Shown one piece after another: positions 42,409-50,965 of a stretch of 64,000 bases of DNA. The notes under the pieces are model-generated. The model saw nothing but the letters and a program-made list of their open reading frames with translations. It ran no database searches and was not told where the DNA came from. Position 1 is the first letter of the stretch, and each line of letters opens with the position of its first letter. This DNA is from an uncultured Francisella sp. Its GTDB lineage: Bacteria > Pseudomonadota > Gammaproteobacteria > Burkholderiales > Neisseriaceae. The DNA lies in NCBI GenBank assembly GCA_943913135.1, contig CALTVE010000001.1:310001-374000 (forward strand), given 5' to 3'. The translations under genes were made by a program, and so were the position numbers.

Positions 42409-43728
42409 ATGATTGAAGAGACTCTACCTGCTTACTTGACCGATTTGGAAAAAAAAATATTGGGAAAAAGTAGCGAGATTGAAGCCTGGCTACGCATTAA
42501 ATGGAGATCTCATGTCCCCCCTTTTTATGGATCGGTAGATTTACGTAATTCTGGCTATAAGATTGCCCCAGTAGATATGAATTTGTTTCCTGGTGGCTTT
42601 AATAACCTTAACCTTGCTTTTATCAGTGGCGCGACTATCGCCGCCCAAGAGGCCATGAACCGCCTGTGTCCTGATGCGAAAACAGTATTGATTATTCCCG
42701 AAAACCACACACGCAATCTTTTCTATTTAGAAAACTTATACGCTCTCTATCAAATATTAGAAAAAGCCGGCTTTCAAGTACGCATAGGCACTTTAAATCA
42801 AGAAATTAACACTCCTACCGTTTTAGAAACCGCCTCAGCGCACAAAATTACGGTAGAACCCATTAAACGCCGAGGCGGTAAGCTTTATTTAGGTAAGCAG
42901 TTTGAACCTTGTGCAGTTTTACTAAATAACGATTTATCGGCAGGTATCCCTTCTTTAATCACAGGTTTAGATCAAAAAATTACCCCTCCTACCCAGGCAA
43001 GCTGGACCATACGAACTAAAACGCAACATTTCCATTATTATAATCAAGTGATCAATGAGCTTTCACCCATGATTGATCTTGACCCTTGGTTGCTAAATCC
43101 TTATTTTGATATCGCTACCGGTATTGATTTCACGCAAAAGAATGACAACAGCATGCTGGCCGATAAGGTGGAAGCACTTTTACAAAAAATCAGTAAAAAG
43201 TACCAGGAATACGACATAAAAGATCCCCCCTTTTTAATCATGAAAGCTGATTCAGGAACTTATGGCATGGGTGTGATGACGGTGAGTTCACCGGATGCCG
43301 TGCGAGATTTGAATCGGAAAAATCGCAATAAAATGGCTACTATTAAAGAAGGTTTGAAGGTCAGGAATGTAATTTTACAAGAAGGAGTATATTCGGCAGA
43401 AGCGATCGCCGGTGCAGTGGCCGAACCCGTAGTCTATATGATAGACCGTTTTGTTATCGGTGGTTTTTACCGAGCGCATGAAGGACGCAAGCGCAATGAA
43501 AACCTGAACGCCCATGGCATGAAATTTATTCCTTTAGAAGAAGATATTTCTACTGTACCGGATAACAACGGTTATGGTCTTCACCATCATTTTACCCAGT
43601 GGCCTACTGTAGGGTTACGTGCGCTCCATGAAAATAATGCTTATGAAGCCAATCGACTTTATATCTACGGATTAATCGCTCGTCTATCACTTTTAGCGAG
43701 TGCCTTAGAATTAGAAAATGCTCCTTGA
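42409..43728 (+). CDS. gshA: Glutamate-cysteine ligase (TIGR02049-type)
   Basis: This ligase makes gamma-glutamylcysteine, the first step of glutathione synthesis. The 439-residue product belongs to the small proteobacterial type distinct from E. coli GshA. Characteristic segments are PPFYGSVDLRNSGYKIAPVD, NLFPGGFNNL, MKADSGTYGMGVM and VVYMIDRFVIGGFYR. It is often followed elsewhere by gshB; here recO follows with a 4-base gap or overlap, so glutathione synthetase, if present, is elsewhere. It is the first gene of the gshA-recO-pdxJ run. Confidence 0.92.
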   Translation: MIEETLPAYLTDLEKKILGKSSEIEAWLRIKWRSHVPPFYGSVDLRNSGYKIAPVDMNLFPGGFNNLNLAFISGATIAAQEAMNRLCPDAKTVLIIPENHTRNLFYLENLYALYQILEKAGFQVRIGTLNQEINTPTVLETASAHKITVEPIKRRGGKLYLGKQFEPCAVLLNNDLSAGIPSLITGLDQKITPPTQASWTIRTKTQHFHYYNQVINELSPMIDLDPWLLNPYFDIATGIDFTQKNDNSMLADKVEALLQKISKKYQEYDIKDPPFLIMKADSGTYGMGVMTVSSPDAVRDLNRKNRNKMATIKEGLKVRNVILQEGVYSAEAIAGAVAEPVVYMIDRFVIGGFYRAHEGRKRNENLNAHGMKFIPLEEDISTVPDNNGYGLHHHFTQWPTVGLRALHENNAYEANRLYIYGLIARLSLLASALELENAP

Positions 43729-43730
43729 TA

Positions 43731-44480
43731 ATGAATGAAATTAACGAACTAAGGCGCGTCGATCAGCAAAAAGGTTTTATTCTCGCCACCAGTGAATGGA
43801 AAGAAACCAGTCTGCTTTTGGATATCTTTACTAAAGATTACGGAAGACGTCGTTTAGTGGCCCGAGGAGCCCGACGCGCTAACTCACCTTTAAGAGGCAT
43901 TCTCACTCCCTTTGCCCCACTATCTTTTTCCTGGCATGGCAAGGGCGATTTCCCTCTTCTTCACGATGTAGTGTGGTTGGGAGGTCAAGCACAGATGAAA
44001 GGTCTCGCTCTTTTTGCCGCTCTTTACATCGCTGAGCTCATTTATAGCTTGGTTCCCTTACACGATCCTTACCCTAGCCTTTTTACCCACGCCATTGATA
44101 GTTTGTCAGCTTTAAGTCGTTTCCGTGATTTGACGCCTATTTTGCGCGCTTTTGAATGGACATTAGTGAAAGAAATGGGGATTTCCCCGCCAATAGACCA
44201 AGATCAACAAGGAAAGGAAATTAAAATAAACGCTTTCTACAGAATTGAAAGAAGAGAAAATCTCATCTTAATAGAAGAGAATCAAGAAAAAAGCGATATC
44301 CTACAGATCTCTGGCGCTGCTTTACAAGCAATCGCCAAGAACGACTATAGCCAAGGTGCTTTAGAAAAAGAGGCCCGCCTTTTTTTTCAATTTCTTTTAA
44401 AAGAGATTCTTCCTCAAAAAGAGCTCAAAAGTCAGAAAATTATCCATCAACTTTATGCCTTAAAAGGCCAGTATTTCTAA
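43731..44480 (+). CDS. recO: DNA repair protein RecO
   Basis: RecO loads RecA on SSB-coated single strands with RecF and RecR. The 249-residue product starts with the OB-fold domain: FILATSEWKETSLLLDIFTKDYGRRRLVARGAR, followed by SPLRGILTPFAPLSFSW. The four-cysteine zinc site of some RecO proteins is absent, as in E. coli. The ATG at 43731 lies 2 bases after the gshA stop; an in-frame TTG at 43725 overlaps it and is less likely. pdxJ follows by 35 bases, the usual proteobacterial neighbour. Confidence 0.92.
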   Translation: MNEINELRRVDQQKGFILATSEWKETSLLLDIFTKDYGRRRLVARGARRANSPLRGILTPFAPLSFSWHGKGDFPLLHDVVWLGGQAQMKGLALFAALYIAELIYSLVPLHDPYPSLFTHAIDSLSALSRFRDLTPILRAFEWTLVKEMGISPPIDQDQQGKEIKINAFYRIERRENLILIEENQEKSDILQISGAALQAIAKNDYSQGALEKEARLFFQFLLKEILPQKELKSQKIIHQLYALKGQYF

Positions 44481-44515
44481 ACGGTGTACAATTTAATTTT
44501 TACTAGGAGCCATAA

Positions 44516-45253
44516 ATGCGTTTAGGGATTAATATTGATCACGTCGCTACCTTGCGTAATGCACGCGATACTCGCTATCCCTCCCCCATAGAGGCTGCTT
44601 TAGTCGCGGAAACTGCCGGTGCCGACTTTATCACCATGCACCTTAGAGAAGATAGACGTCATATTCGTGAAGAAGATGTGCGCCTAGTCCAAGAAAGTAT
44701 CAGCACCCATCTGAATTTAGAAATGGCCTTAACAGAAGAGATGCTGGAATATGCTTTACATCTACATCCGACTGAAGTTTGTTTAGTCCCAGAAAAACGT
44801 CAAGAAATTACCACTGAAGGTGGTTTAGATGTGTTAAAACATAGGGACACAGTCAGCCATTTTGTTGCCCGCCTAAGTGCAGCTGGAATAAAAGTCTCAC
44901 TGTTTATCGACCCAGATGAACACCAAATTACAGCAGCGGCCCAAACCCTAGCACCCGTTATCGAGTTACATACGGGGCGTTATGCAAATTTAGAAGGAGA
45001 AAAGCAAAAAGCTGCTTTGGAAGAACTAAAAAGAGCAGCTTATTTGGCCCATGAACTAGAACTACAAGTGAACGCAGGTCACGGCTTAACCCTACATAAC
45101 GTAGGGCCGATAGCGGCAATCAGTGCTTTATCAGACTTAAATATCGGCCATGCAATAATCGCCCATGCACTGTTTGTTGGTCTACCGAAGGCGGTAGCAA
45201 CCATGAAAGAAGCAATCAAAGAGGCGCGCCATCCGAGCTTATACCAAGATTAA
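44516..45253 (+). CDS. pdxJ: Pyridoxine 5'-phosphate synthase
   Basis: PdxJ condenses 1-deoxyxylulose 5-phosphate with 3-amino-2-oxopropyl phosphate to give PNP, the B6 precursor. The 245-residue TIM-barrel protein has GINIDHVATLRNARDTRYP at the start, TMHLREDRRHI, LNLEMA and NAGHGLTLHNV, all diagnostic. TAGGAGCC precedes the ATG. The product supplies cofactor to PLP enzymes encoded in this window, including CysK and the PanP-like decarboxylase. Confidence 0.96.
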   Translation: MRLGINIDHVATLRNARDTRYPSPIEAALVAETAGADFITMHLREDRRHIREEDVRLVQESISTHLNLEMALTEEMLEYALHLHPTEVCLVPEKRQEITTEGGLDVLKHRDTVSHFVARLSAAGIKVSLFIDPDEHQITAAAQTLAPVIELHTGRYANLEGEKQKAALEELKRAAYLAHELELQVNAGHGLTLHNVGPIAAISALSDLNIGHAIIAHALFVGLPKAVATMKEAIKEARHPSLYQD

Positions 45254-45267
45254 CCTTGAAAATTATT

Positions 45268-46029
45268 TTAATAATAATCACCCTGGCGGTAATCCCAGCG
45301 GTCATATAAAGTAGATAGATTAAGCATAATTTTATCCACATCCAATCCTTTGCGAATTAAAGCAGGATAAGGCGGCGCGCTGTTATCACTAATTAAATGG
45401 CCTTGATCATCGACAAAAGAAAGCATGACCCCTTGTGCGTAACGACTGCTTTCATTTTTATCCGGTTGAATAGAAGACACATAATCATCGGCACAGATAA
45501 CTAAATCTGCTGCCTGCTCGATACGTTCTCCAATACCTGCCACTTTACCTTTATTCCCTAAGCCAGAAGGATTGGCAGAACTGGCAAACAAAATTCGGCC
45601 CTGATCCCACATAGCGGCAGCAATTTTTTCCGAAGGTAAGCCAAATTTAATTACAAAGCAACTGGTTGCGCGACCATCGGTTGCCAATTCTTCAGTACCT
45701 GCTTGAACCAATCTTTTTTTACCTTGCTCACTCCACGGCAAAATACAACCTAATAACACATCTTGATCCCAGTGCATTTGGTAAAGTTTTAAAATAGTTT
45801 CATCGTATTCTGCTAAAGCCATAAATTCGTCCATGGATCCGCAAAGAACTACTGCCGGTTTGGTCTTTTTGCGTTGCTTGGCGTCAAATTTACGTTTCAA
45901 TCCGTGTAGATCAGCGGCGATTAAAATATAGCCCACCTTAGTGGGAGACACGATTAACCCCCCCAGCTGGGATAAAACTACCAAGCCTTCTTGCTGTAAG
46001 GCACCGTTCCACTGAATTTTTTTACTCAT
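45268..46029 (-). CDS. Sua5/YciO/YrdC-family protein, divergent
   Basis: The 253-residue product resembles Sua5/YrdC threonylcarbamoyl-AMP synthases and YciO. It has a SPTKVGYILIAA stretch where these have a PTDTVYGL-like motif, then KFDAKQRKKTKPAVVL, which matches the FxAKxR-x3-P signature, and LFASSANPSGLGNKGK, the conserved SxANxSG region. The tyrosine of the usual VYGL is shifted and Gly-Tyr replaces Tyr-Gly. It could be a YciO-type protein rather than the essential TsaC. It is divergent from the YceI-like gene. Confidence 0.75.
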   Translation of the reverse strand: MSKKIQWNGALQQEGLVVLSQLGGLIVSPTKVGYILIAADLHGLKRKFDAKQRKKTKPAVVLCGSMDEFMALAEYDETILKLYQMHWDQDVLLGCILPWSEQGKKRLVQAGTEELATDGRATSCFVIKFGLPSEKIAAAMWDQGRILFASSANPSGLGNKGKVAGIGERIEQAADLVICADDYVSSIQPDKNESSRYAQGVMLSFVDDQGHLISDNSAPPYPALIRKGLDVDKIMLNLSTLYDRWDYRQGDYY

Positions 46030-46213
46030 AGATGGTTCCTGATTGCGTTATTCAAAAAACACTTTCATTTAAAAAAGAGGAATCATAAACGATTGCCCCA
46101 CGTTTATGCAAACCTGGCTTATAAGAAATAAGGGCTCTTTAAATATAGACATATAACTATAACTGTTGTTAATATAGCCGCTCAAACTTTACTATAACTT
46201 ACCGGAGGCTCTT

Positions 46214-46792
46214 ATGAAAAAACGTTCACTGTTAGCGCTGATGCTATTGGCAGCGAGTACCCTGTCACTGGCAAAAGTTGATGTCAGCAATGGAAAAGTC
46301 ACTATCTCTGATACCAGCTTCACTGAAACAATCCCTGCTGCTCTCGGGCCTTCTGTGCGTATTAACTACAAAAAATTTGATCTCGACATTGGTAACCTGG
46401 ATTTCCATCGCCACACTGGATACTTGAATGCTATTATTTATCCAGCTGATGCTGAAATCCGCCCCCGTTTAATCAGCGGATTATTAAAAGGTAGAGGCGG
46501 TTTTGAAGTAAATCGCTATAAAACCATTACCTTCCATAGCAATCACATCAATTGGACCAATGACAATCGAGCTACAAGCTTTACTGGCATTTTGAGTGCG
46601 AAAAACCGCTCTATTCCAGTAACTTTCCAACGTCGTAAGTTTGATTGTAAAGCAGAAGCAGGTGGTCACCGCACATGTAAAGCACACTTCCATGCAGAAG
46701 TCGATCGCACTAAGTTGGATCTCAATCAAGGAACAAGTTTTGGCATGTCTAAACAAGCACCGATTGAGCTAACTTTCACAATGCGCGATTAA
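46214..46792 (+). CDS. YceI-like periplasmic protein
   Basis: The 192-residue product starts with a Sec signal (about 1-20, ending LSLAKVDV). The mature domain is beta-rich and resembles YceI lipocalin-like proteins: the FDLDIGNLDFHRHTGYL and TITFHSNHINWTND segments, TSFTGILSAKNRSIPVTF, and a last strand PIELTFTMRD. YceI proteins bind isoprenoids such as polyisoprenoid quinones. Two cysteines (DCKAEAGGHRTCKAHF) probably form a disulfide. CCGGAGG precedes the ATG, and a strong terminator follows. Family assignment is reasonable but not certain. Confidence 0.72.
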   Translation: MKKRSLLALMLLAASTLSLAKVDVSNGKVTISDTSFTETIPAALGPSVRINYKKFDLDIGNLDFHRHTGYLNAIIYPADAEIRPRLISGLLKGRGGFEVNRYKTITFHSNHINWTNDNRATSFTGILSAKNRSIPVTFQRRKFDCKAEAGGHRTCKAHFHAEVDRTKLDLNQGTSFGMSKQAPIELTFTMRD

Positions 46793-46815
46793 TAAGCGCT
46801 TAATAAAACTTATGG

Positions 46816-46850
46816 CACGTGTTCTTCTAGGAAGAATCACGTGTTTTTTT
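46816..46850 (+). terminator. Terminator after the YceI-like gene
   Basis: CACGTGTTCTTC at 46816-46827 pairs with GAAGAAtCACGTG at 46831-46843 with one bulged T, followed by seven Ts to 46850. Confidence 0.9.
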
Positions 46851-46877
46851 ATGTCTTGGTGAAATTGTTATCCCTAT

Positions 46878-46913
46878 AAAAAACGGCGTACCTCAAAAGA
46901 TACGCCGTTTTTT
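46878..46913. terminator. Bidirectional terminator between YceI-like gene and groEL
   Basis: An 11-bp stem (AAACGGCGTA at 46881-46890 with TACGCCGTTT at 46901-46910, extended by A/T pairs) is followed by T tracts on both strands. It ends groEL on the minus strand about 30 bases beyond its stop. Confidence 0.9.
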
Positions 46914-46941
46914 ATTTAAAGCAAGAGTGGGTGTGGGTGAT

Positions 46942-48600
46942 TTACATCATACCGCCCATGCCACCCATGCCGCCCATACCACCCATGCCGCCCATACCGC
47001 CGCCAGCCAGATCTTTCTTATCTTCAGGCTCATCGGTAATCATGCAATCGGTAGTTAACATCAGACCTGCTACGGAAGCTGCATGTTGTAAAGCTGTACG
47101 GGTTACTTTAGCAGGGTCCAGCACCCCCATTTCAAACATATCACCATACTCACTGGTGGCTGCGTTATAGCCAAAATTTTGTTTCCCGTTTAATACCTTA
47201 TCGACAACCACTGCGGCTTCATCGCCCGCATTTCGTATGATTTGACTTAAAGGAGCTTTGACAGCATTTAACACAATTTTGATTCCTGCATCTTGCTCTG
47301 AATTATCCCCTTTTAACTCAGTAATCGCTTGTGCAGCCCGCAATAAAGCCACACCGCCGCCGGGCACAATGCCTTCTTCTACAGCGGCACGGGTTGCATG
47401 CAGGGCATCGTCTACTCTGTCTTTCTTTTCCTTCATTTCCACTTCAGTTGCGGCACCTACTTTGATCACCGCTACTCCGCCTGCTAATTTAGCCACACGC
47501 TCTTGCAGTTTTTCCTTATCGTAATCACTGGTTGCGCTTTCGATTTGCTGGCGGATTTCTTTAACTCGTGCTTGAATTGCACTTTTATCGCCTGCACCAT
47601 TAATGATGGTGGTGTTTTCTTTTGCAATTTCCACTCTTGACGCTTGACCTAATTGTGCCAACTCTGCTTTTTCTAAGCTTAAGCCTACTTCTTCAGCAAT
47701 AACCGTACCCCCTGTTAAAATAGCAATATCTTGCAGCATTGCTTTACGGCGGTCTCCAAAACCAGGCGCCTTCACAGCTACTGTTTTTAAAGTGCCACGA
47801 ATATTATTGACTACTAAGGTCGCTAACGCTTCACCCTCTACATCTTCGGCGATAATCAATAGAGGATGACCCGCTTTAGCCACTTGTTCTAATAAGGGCA
47901 ACAATTCACGAATGTTTGTGATTTTTTTATCCGTTAGTAAAATGTAAGGACTTTCCAAAGCCGCAATTTGTTTTTCAGTATCCGTGATGAAATAAGGAGA
48001 TAAATAACCGCGATCAAATTGCATCCCTTCCACAACTTCTAATTCATTTTGCAGCGACTTACCATCCTCTACAGTAATGACCCCTTCTTTCCCTACCTTT
48101 TCCATAGCTTCGGCGATAATATTACCAATAGACTCATCAGAGTTAGCAGAAATAGAGCCCACTTGACGAATGGCTTTGGTATTATTACAACTTTGACTAA
48201 TAGATTGAATTTCCTTAACTATTGCAGTAACTGCTTTATCAATGCCCCGTTTTAAATCCATGGGATTCATACCGGCAGCGACAAATTTCATCCCTTCAGC
48301 GATCAAAGATTGAGCCAACACTGTTGCAGTGGTAGTACCATCCCCTGCTACATCAGAGGTTTTAGACGCAACTTGCTTAACCATTTGCGCCCCCATATTT
48401 TCGAATTTATCTTTTAATTCGATTTCTTTAGCAACGGTAACCCCATCCTTAGTAATATTCGGCCCCCCAAAGGAACGATCAATCACCACATTGCGCCCTT
48501 TAGGGCCTAAGGTTACCTTAACTGCATCGGCCAAGGTGTTCACCCCAGCGACCATCTTTTGACGGGCGCCATTTCCAAATAAAATATCTTTTGCTGACAT
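46942..48600 (-). CDS. groEL: Chaperonin GroEL
   Basis: GroEL forms the double-ring ATP-driven folding chamber with GroES. The 552-residue product has the family's start (SAKDILFGNGARQKM), the nucleotide loop GDGTTTATVLA, the apical hinge regions and VEEGIVPGGGVALLRA. The C-terminal tail is a run of Gly-Gly-Met repeats ending GGMM, as in canonical GroEL. It follows groES by 46 bases and is ended by a bidirectional terminator. Only one copy is present here. Confidence 0.98.
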   Translation of the reverse strand: MSAKDILFGNGARQKMVAGVNTLADAVKVTLGPKGRNVVIDRSFGGPNITKDGVTVAKEIELKDKFENMGAQMVKQVASKTSDVAGDGTTTATVLAQSLIAEGMKFVAAGMNPMDLKRGIDKAVTAIVKEIQSISQSCNNTKAIRQVGSISANSDESIGNIIAEAMEKVGKEGVITVEDGKSLQNELEVVEGMQFDRGYLSPYFITDTEKQIAALESPYILLTDKKITNIRELLPLLEQVAKAGHPLLIIAEDVEGEALATLVVNNIRGTLKTVAVKAPGFGDRRKAMLQDIAILTGGTVIAEEVGLSLEKAELAQLGQASRVEIAKENTTIINGAGDKSAIQARVKEIRQQIESATSDYDKEKLQERVAKLAGGVAVIKVGAATEVEMKEKKDRVDDALHATRAAVEEGIVPGGGVALLRAAQAITELKGDNSEQDAGIKIVLNAVKAPLSQIIRNAGDEAAVVVDKVLNGKQNFGYNAATSEYGDMFEMGVLDPAKVTRTALQHAASVAGLMLTTDCMITDEPEDKKDLAGGGMGGMGGMGGMGGMGGMM

Positions 48601-48646
48601 ACTATAAGTTCTCCTAAGTTAAGATGTTTCTATTTTTAAAGCTTTA

Positions 48647-48937
48647 TTATTCGACGATTGCTAAAATATCTTCTTCACGTACCACTTGGTATTCTTCTCC
48701 ATCTACTTTAACGGTTTGCCCGCTGTATTTACCGAACAATACTTTATTCCCCTTGGTGACCGCAGGTTTTAATACTTGCCCATTATCCAGAGTCTTGCCC
48801 GGGCCCACAGCCTCTACCACTCCGATATCTGGTTTTTCAGCTGCAGAACCAGGTAGAACAATACCAGAAGCGGTTTTTTCTTCTGCTTCAACGCGTTTAA
48901 GTACTACGCGATCATGTAAGGGACGAATCGTCATCAT
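48647..48937 (-). CDS. groES: Co-chaperonin GroES
   Basis: GroES is the heptameric lid of GroEL. The 96-residue product has RPLHDRVVLKRVEAE at the start, the mobile loop (SGIVLPGSAAEKP) and VKVGDKVLFGKYSG-like text near residues 66-76. The length is typical. Its ATG at 48937 follows a TAGGAG site. The leader contains a candidate sigma-70/heat-shock-like promoter about 55 bases upstream. Confidence 0.98.
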   Translation of the reverse strand: MMTIRPLHDRVVLKRVEAEEKTASGIVLPGSAAEKPDIGVVEAVGPGKTLDNGQVLKPAVTKGNKVLFGKYSGQTVKVDGEEYQVVREEDILAIVE

Positions 48938-48989
48938 TTTTTACTCCTAACTATATACTTAAAAATTTGTTGGTTGGTTATCCCCGCTC

Positions 48990-49018
48990 AAGATAAAGTC
49001 GAAATTATGCTTTTCAAG
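48990..49018 (-). promoter_or_regulatory. Candidate groESL promoter
   Basis: On the minus strand CTTGAAA (49018-49012) lies 16 bases before TATCTT (48995-48990). CTTGAAA equals the -35 element of sigma-32 promoters, but no CCCCAT-type -10 box is present at the usual spacing. The pair could serve sigma-70, or be a hybrid. Confidence 0.5.
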
Positions 49019-49100
49019 AACAAGCAGTAATTTTTTTTTTGATCAGCTTCTGAAAATAAAATAGATGCTTGGAGGGGAAAGTTATCTCTATGAATAAAGG

Positions 49101-49928
49101 TTATAAAAAGGAGGCACAAATAAAATCTAAACTAGAAAAATCAATACATACATCGGCCTGCTGACGAACAATAGGTTTAGCACGATAGGCATATCCTGTC
49201 CCCGCTGTTTTAAGCATAGGGATATCGTTGGCCCCATCCCCAACGGCTAAAGTATTTTCTAAGTTCACTCCTCTCTTTAAAGCGTAGTTTATTAAAAATT
49301 CTTTTTTTCCTTGTGCATCTAAAATGGGGTCCAAAAGACGGCCCGTTAAAGTATTATCTTTAATCTCTAAAGTGTTGGCAGCAGTGCCACTGATCGGATA
49401 GTACCTTTGCAAAAAGTCAGTAAATAAGGTGAAGCCACCGGATAATAGTAAAAAAGCTACCCCATTTTCTTGACACATATTCATCAACGTTTCCGCTCCA
49501 GGTGACAAATGTAGGCTGTCAGCTAAAACTTCTTGTATCACTTTAATCTTGACCCCTTCCAAAAGTGCCACCCGCTCTTTAAGTGATTGGCTAAAATCTA
49601 AGTCTCCCTGCATCGCTTTTAAAGTAATCCTCTCGACTTCTTTATCTTTGCCGATTTTTTTAGCTATCTCATCCACGCACTCTATAGTGATTAACGTAGA
49701 ATCCATATCGCTTGCCACTATTTTTATAGTTTTAAAGGAACGCGCCTGCCAAAGAACCCAATCTATTTTCGCTTTGTAAAGATAAGCTTTTTCTTCTTCT
49801 TTTAAAATGGCTCCTTTTTCTACTAGATAACGCTGATAGTTTTTAAAAGGGGGGATCAATCTGCCTCTCTTCAAGAGATTTAAAGGTTCTTCGCTTTTTC
49901 TACTGAGTACTAGCAACTGTTCGGTCAT
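49101..49928 (-). CDS. serB: Phosphoserine phosphatase
   Basis: SerB hydrolyses phosphoserine to serine, the last step of the serine pathway. The 275-residue product is a HAD phosphatase: DMDSTL with nucleophile Asp74 and acid/base Asp76, the ECVDEIA cap site, LLSGGFTLF with the motif-II Ser, GKKEF, and motif IV GDGANDIPML. The N-terminal domain is about 60 residues, shorter than the ACT-like domain of E. coli SerB (322 residues). This is common in other bacteria. It stands alone, divergent to pcs. Confidence 0.93.
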   Translation of the reverse strand: MTEQLLVLSRKSEEPLNLLKRGRLIPPFKNYQRYLVEKGAILKEEEKAYLYKAKIDWVLWQARSFKTIKIVASDMDSTLITIECVDEIAKKIGKDKEVERITLKAMQGDLDFSQSLKERVALLEGVKIKVIQEVLADSLHLSPGAETLMNMCQENGVAFLLLSGGFTLFTDFLQRYYPISGTAANTLEIKDNTLTGRLLDPILDAQGKKEFLINYALKRGVNLENTLAVGDGANDIPMLKTAGTGYAYRAKPIVRQQADVCIDFSSLDFICASFL

Positions 49929-50095
49929 ATGTTTATTATTCCTTCAGATTTTGAGTATAGTGATCCTCTGAAAAGATCTAGGCAAATAAAAGTCTTCTTT
50001 TGTATAATTTAAAATGGCACTTTTGATGAAATCGATTTTTAATTACAAATAAGATTAAGTACGGCTACACTCAAGAAAATCATTTAAGGAATTAT

Positions 50096-50965
50096 ATGGA
50101 AGACCCCATCAGCGTTGGTGATGACCTAAATTTAAAACATAACTTACGTCCCTATAATTATGGTGAATATGCCGCTGCCTGGACGGCTCATATTTTCACC
50201 GCCCTAGGTGTCGTAGCCTGCGCTCTCGCCATGATGGCTTTATTTAAAAACGAGCCCTCTTTATGTTTCCTGTGGCTCATTGTCGCTTATATTATTGATG
50301 GCGTCGATGGTTCCCTGGCACGGGTCGTACATGTAGAAGAACGACTGACCAATTATGATGGCTTTATCATGGATTCTATCATCGATTACATCAGCTATGT
50401 ATTCGTGCCCGCTTTTTTAATCTACTTTTATGTATCTTATCCACCTGGCTTAAAGCTATTTAGCATTGCTTTAATATTAATCAGTTCTATGTATTTCTTT
50501 TTTAAGAAAGACATGAAAACCCATGATTATTATTTCAACGGCATCCCCACCATTTGGCAATTAATTAGTACTTATTTATTTATCGCCAGTCCTGATATGC
50601 CTTGGGTAAATTTCATCATAACGATTATTTTCTGTATTTTACAGGATGTTAACTTTAATTTTGTCCATCCCTTCCGAGTACGCCGTCTACGTTATATGAC
50701 CATCACTGTATCTGTTTTATGGACGATTAGCACGTTAATGATGGTATTTAGCCAACCCGTTCCAGAAAACCAAATCGTTTCTATCCTTAATACTAATGTG
50801 GGCGAAGTATGGCTCAATCAATTTAGCTGGGGGCAATGGCTTTATCAAGCCATTACATCAATACGCCCGCTCATTATTGTGGTATGGACACTATGCCCGA
50901 TCTACATTATGGGAATCAGCATCTATCGCACATATGAAAAACTAGCAGGCAAGGTCGCGCCTTAG
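50096..50965 (+). CDS. pcs: Phosphatidylcholine synthase (CDP-alcohol phosphatidyltransferase)
   Basis: Pcs joins CDP-diacylglycerol with choline in one step to make phosphatidylcholine, a membrane lipid uncommon in bacteria and typical of host-interacting groups such as Legionella, Brucella and rhizobia. The 289-residue protein has about eight hydrophobic segments and a CDP-alcohol motif: DG at 71-72, AR at 75-76, then G89, D93 and D97. The tripled DGVDGSLAR and the length fit Pcs rather than PgsA or PssA, but phosphatidylserine synthase cannot be wholly excluded. An AAGGAATT site precedes the ATG. Confidence 0.85.
   Translation: MEDPISVGDDLNLKHNLRPYNYGEYAAAWTAHIFTALGVVACALAMMALFKNEPSLCFLWLIVAYIIDGVDGSLARVVHVEERLTNYDGFIMDSIIDYISYVFVPAFLIYFYVSYPPGLKLFSIALILISSMYFFFKKDMKTHDYYFNGIPTIWQLISTYLFIASPDMPWVNFIITIIFCILQDVNFNFVHPFRVRRLRYMTITVSVLWTISTLMMVFSQPVPENQIVSILNTNVGEVWLNQFSWGQWLYQAITSIRPLIIVVWTLCPIYIMGISIYRTYEKLAGKVAP

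Noticed and set aside
46931..47170. Pro-rich 79-residue plus-strand frame
   Set aside because: It is the complement of the GroEL Gly-Gly-Met tail; repeats there are coding, not a CRISPR or satellite.
49101..49928. Truncated serB
   Set aside because: The short N-terminus occurs in many functional SerB proteins and all catalytic motifs are intact.
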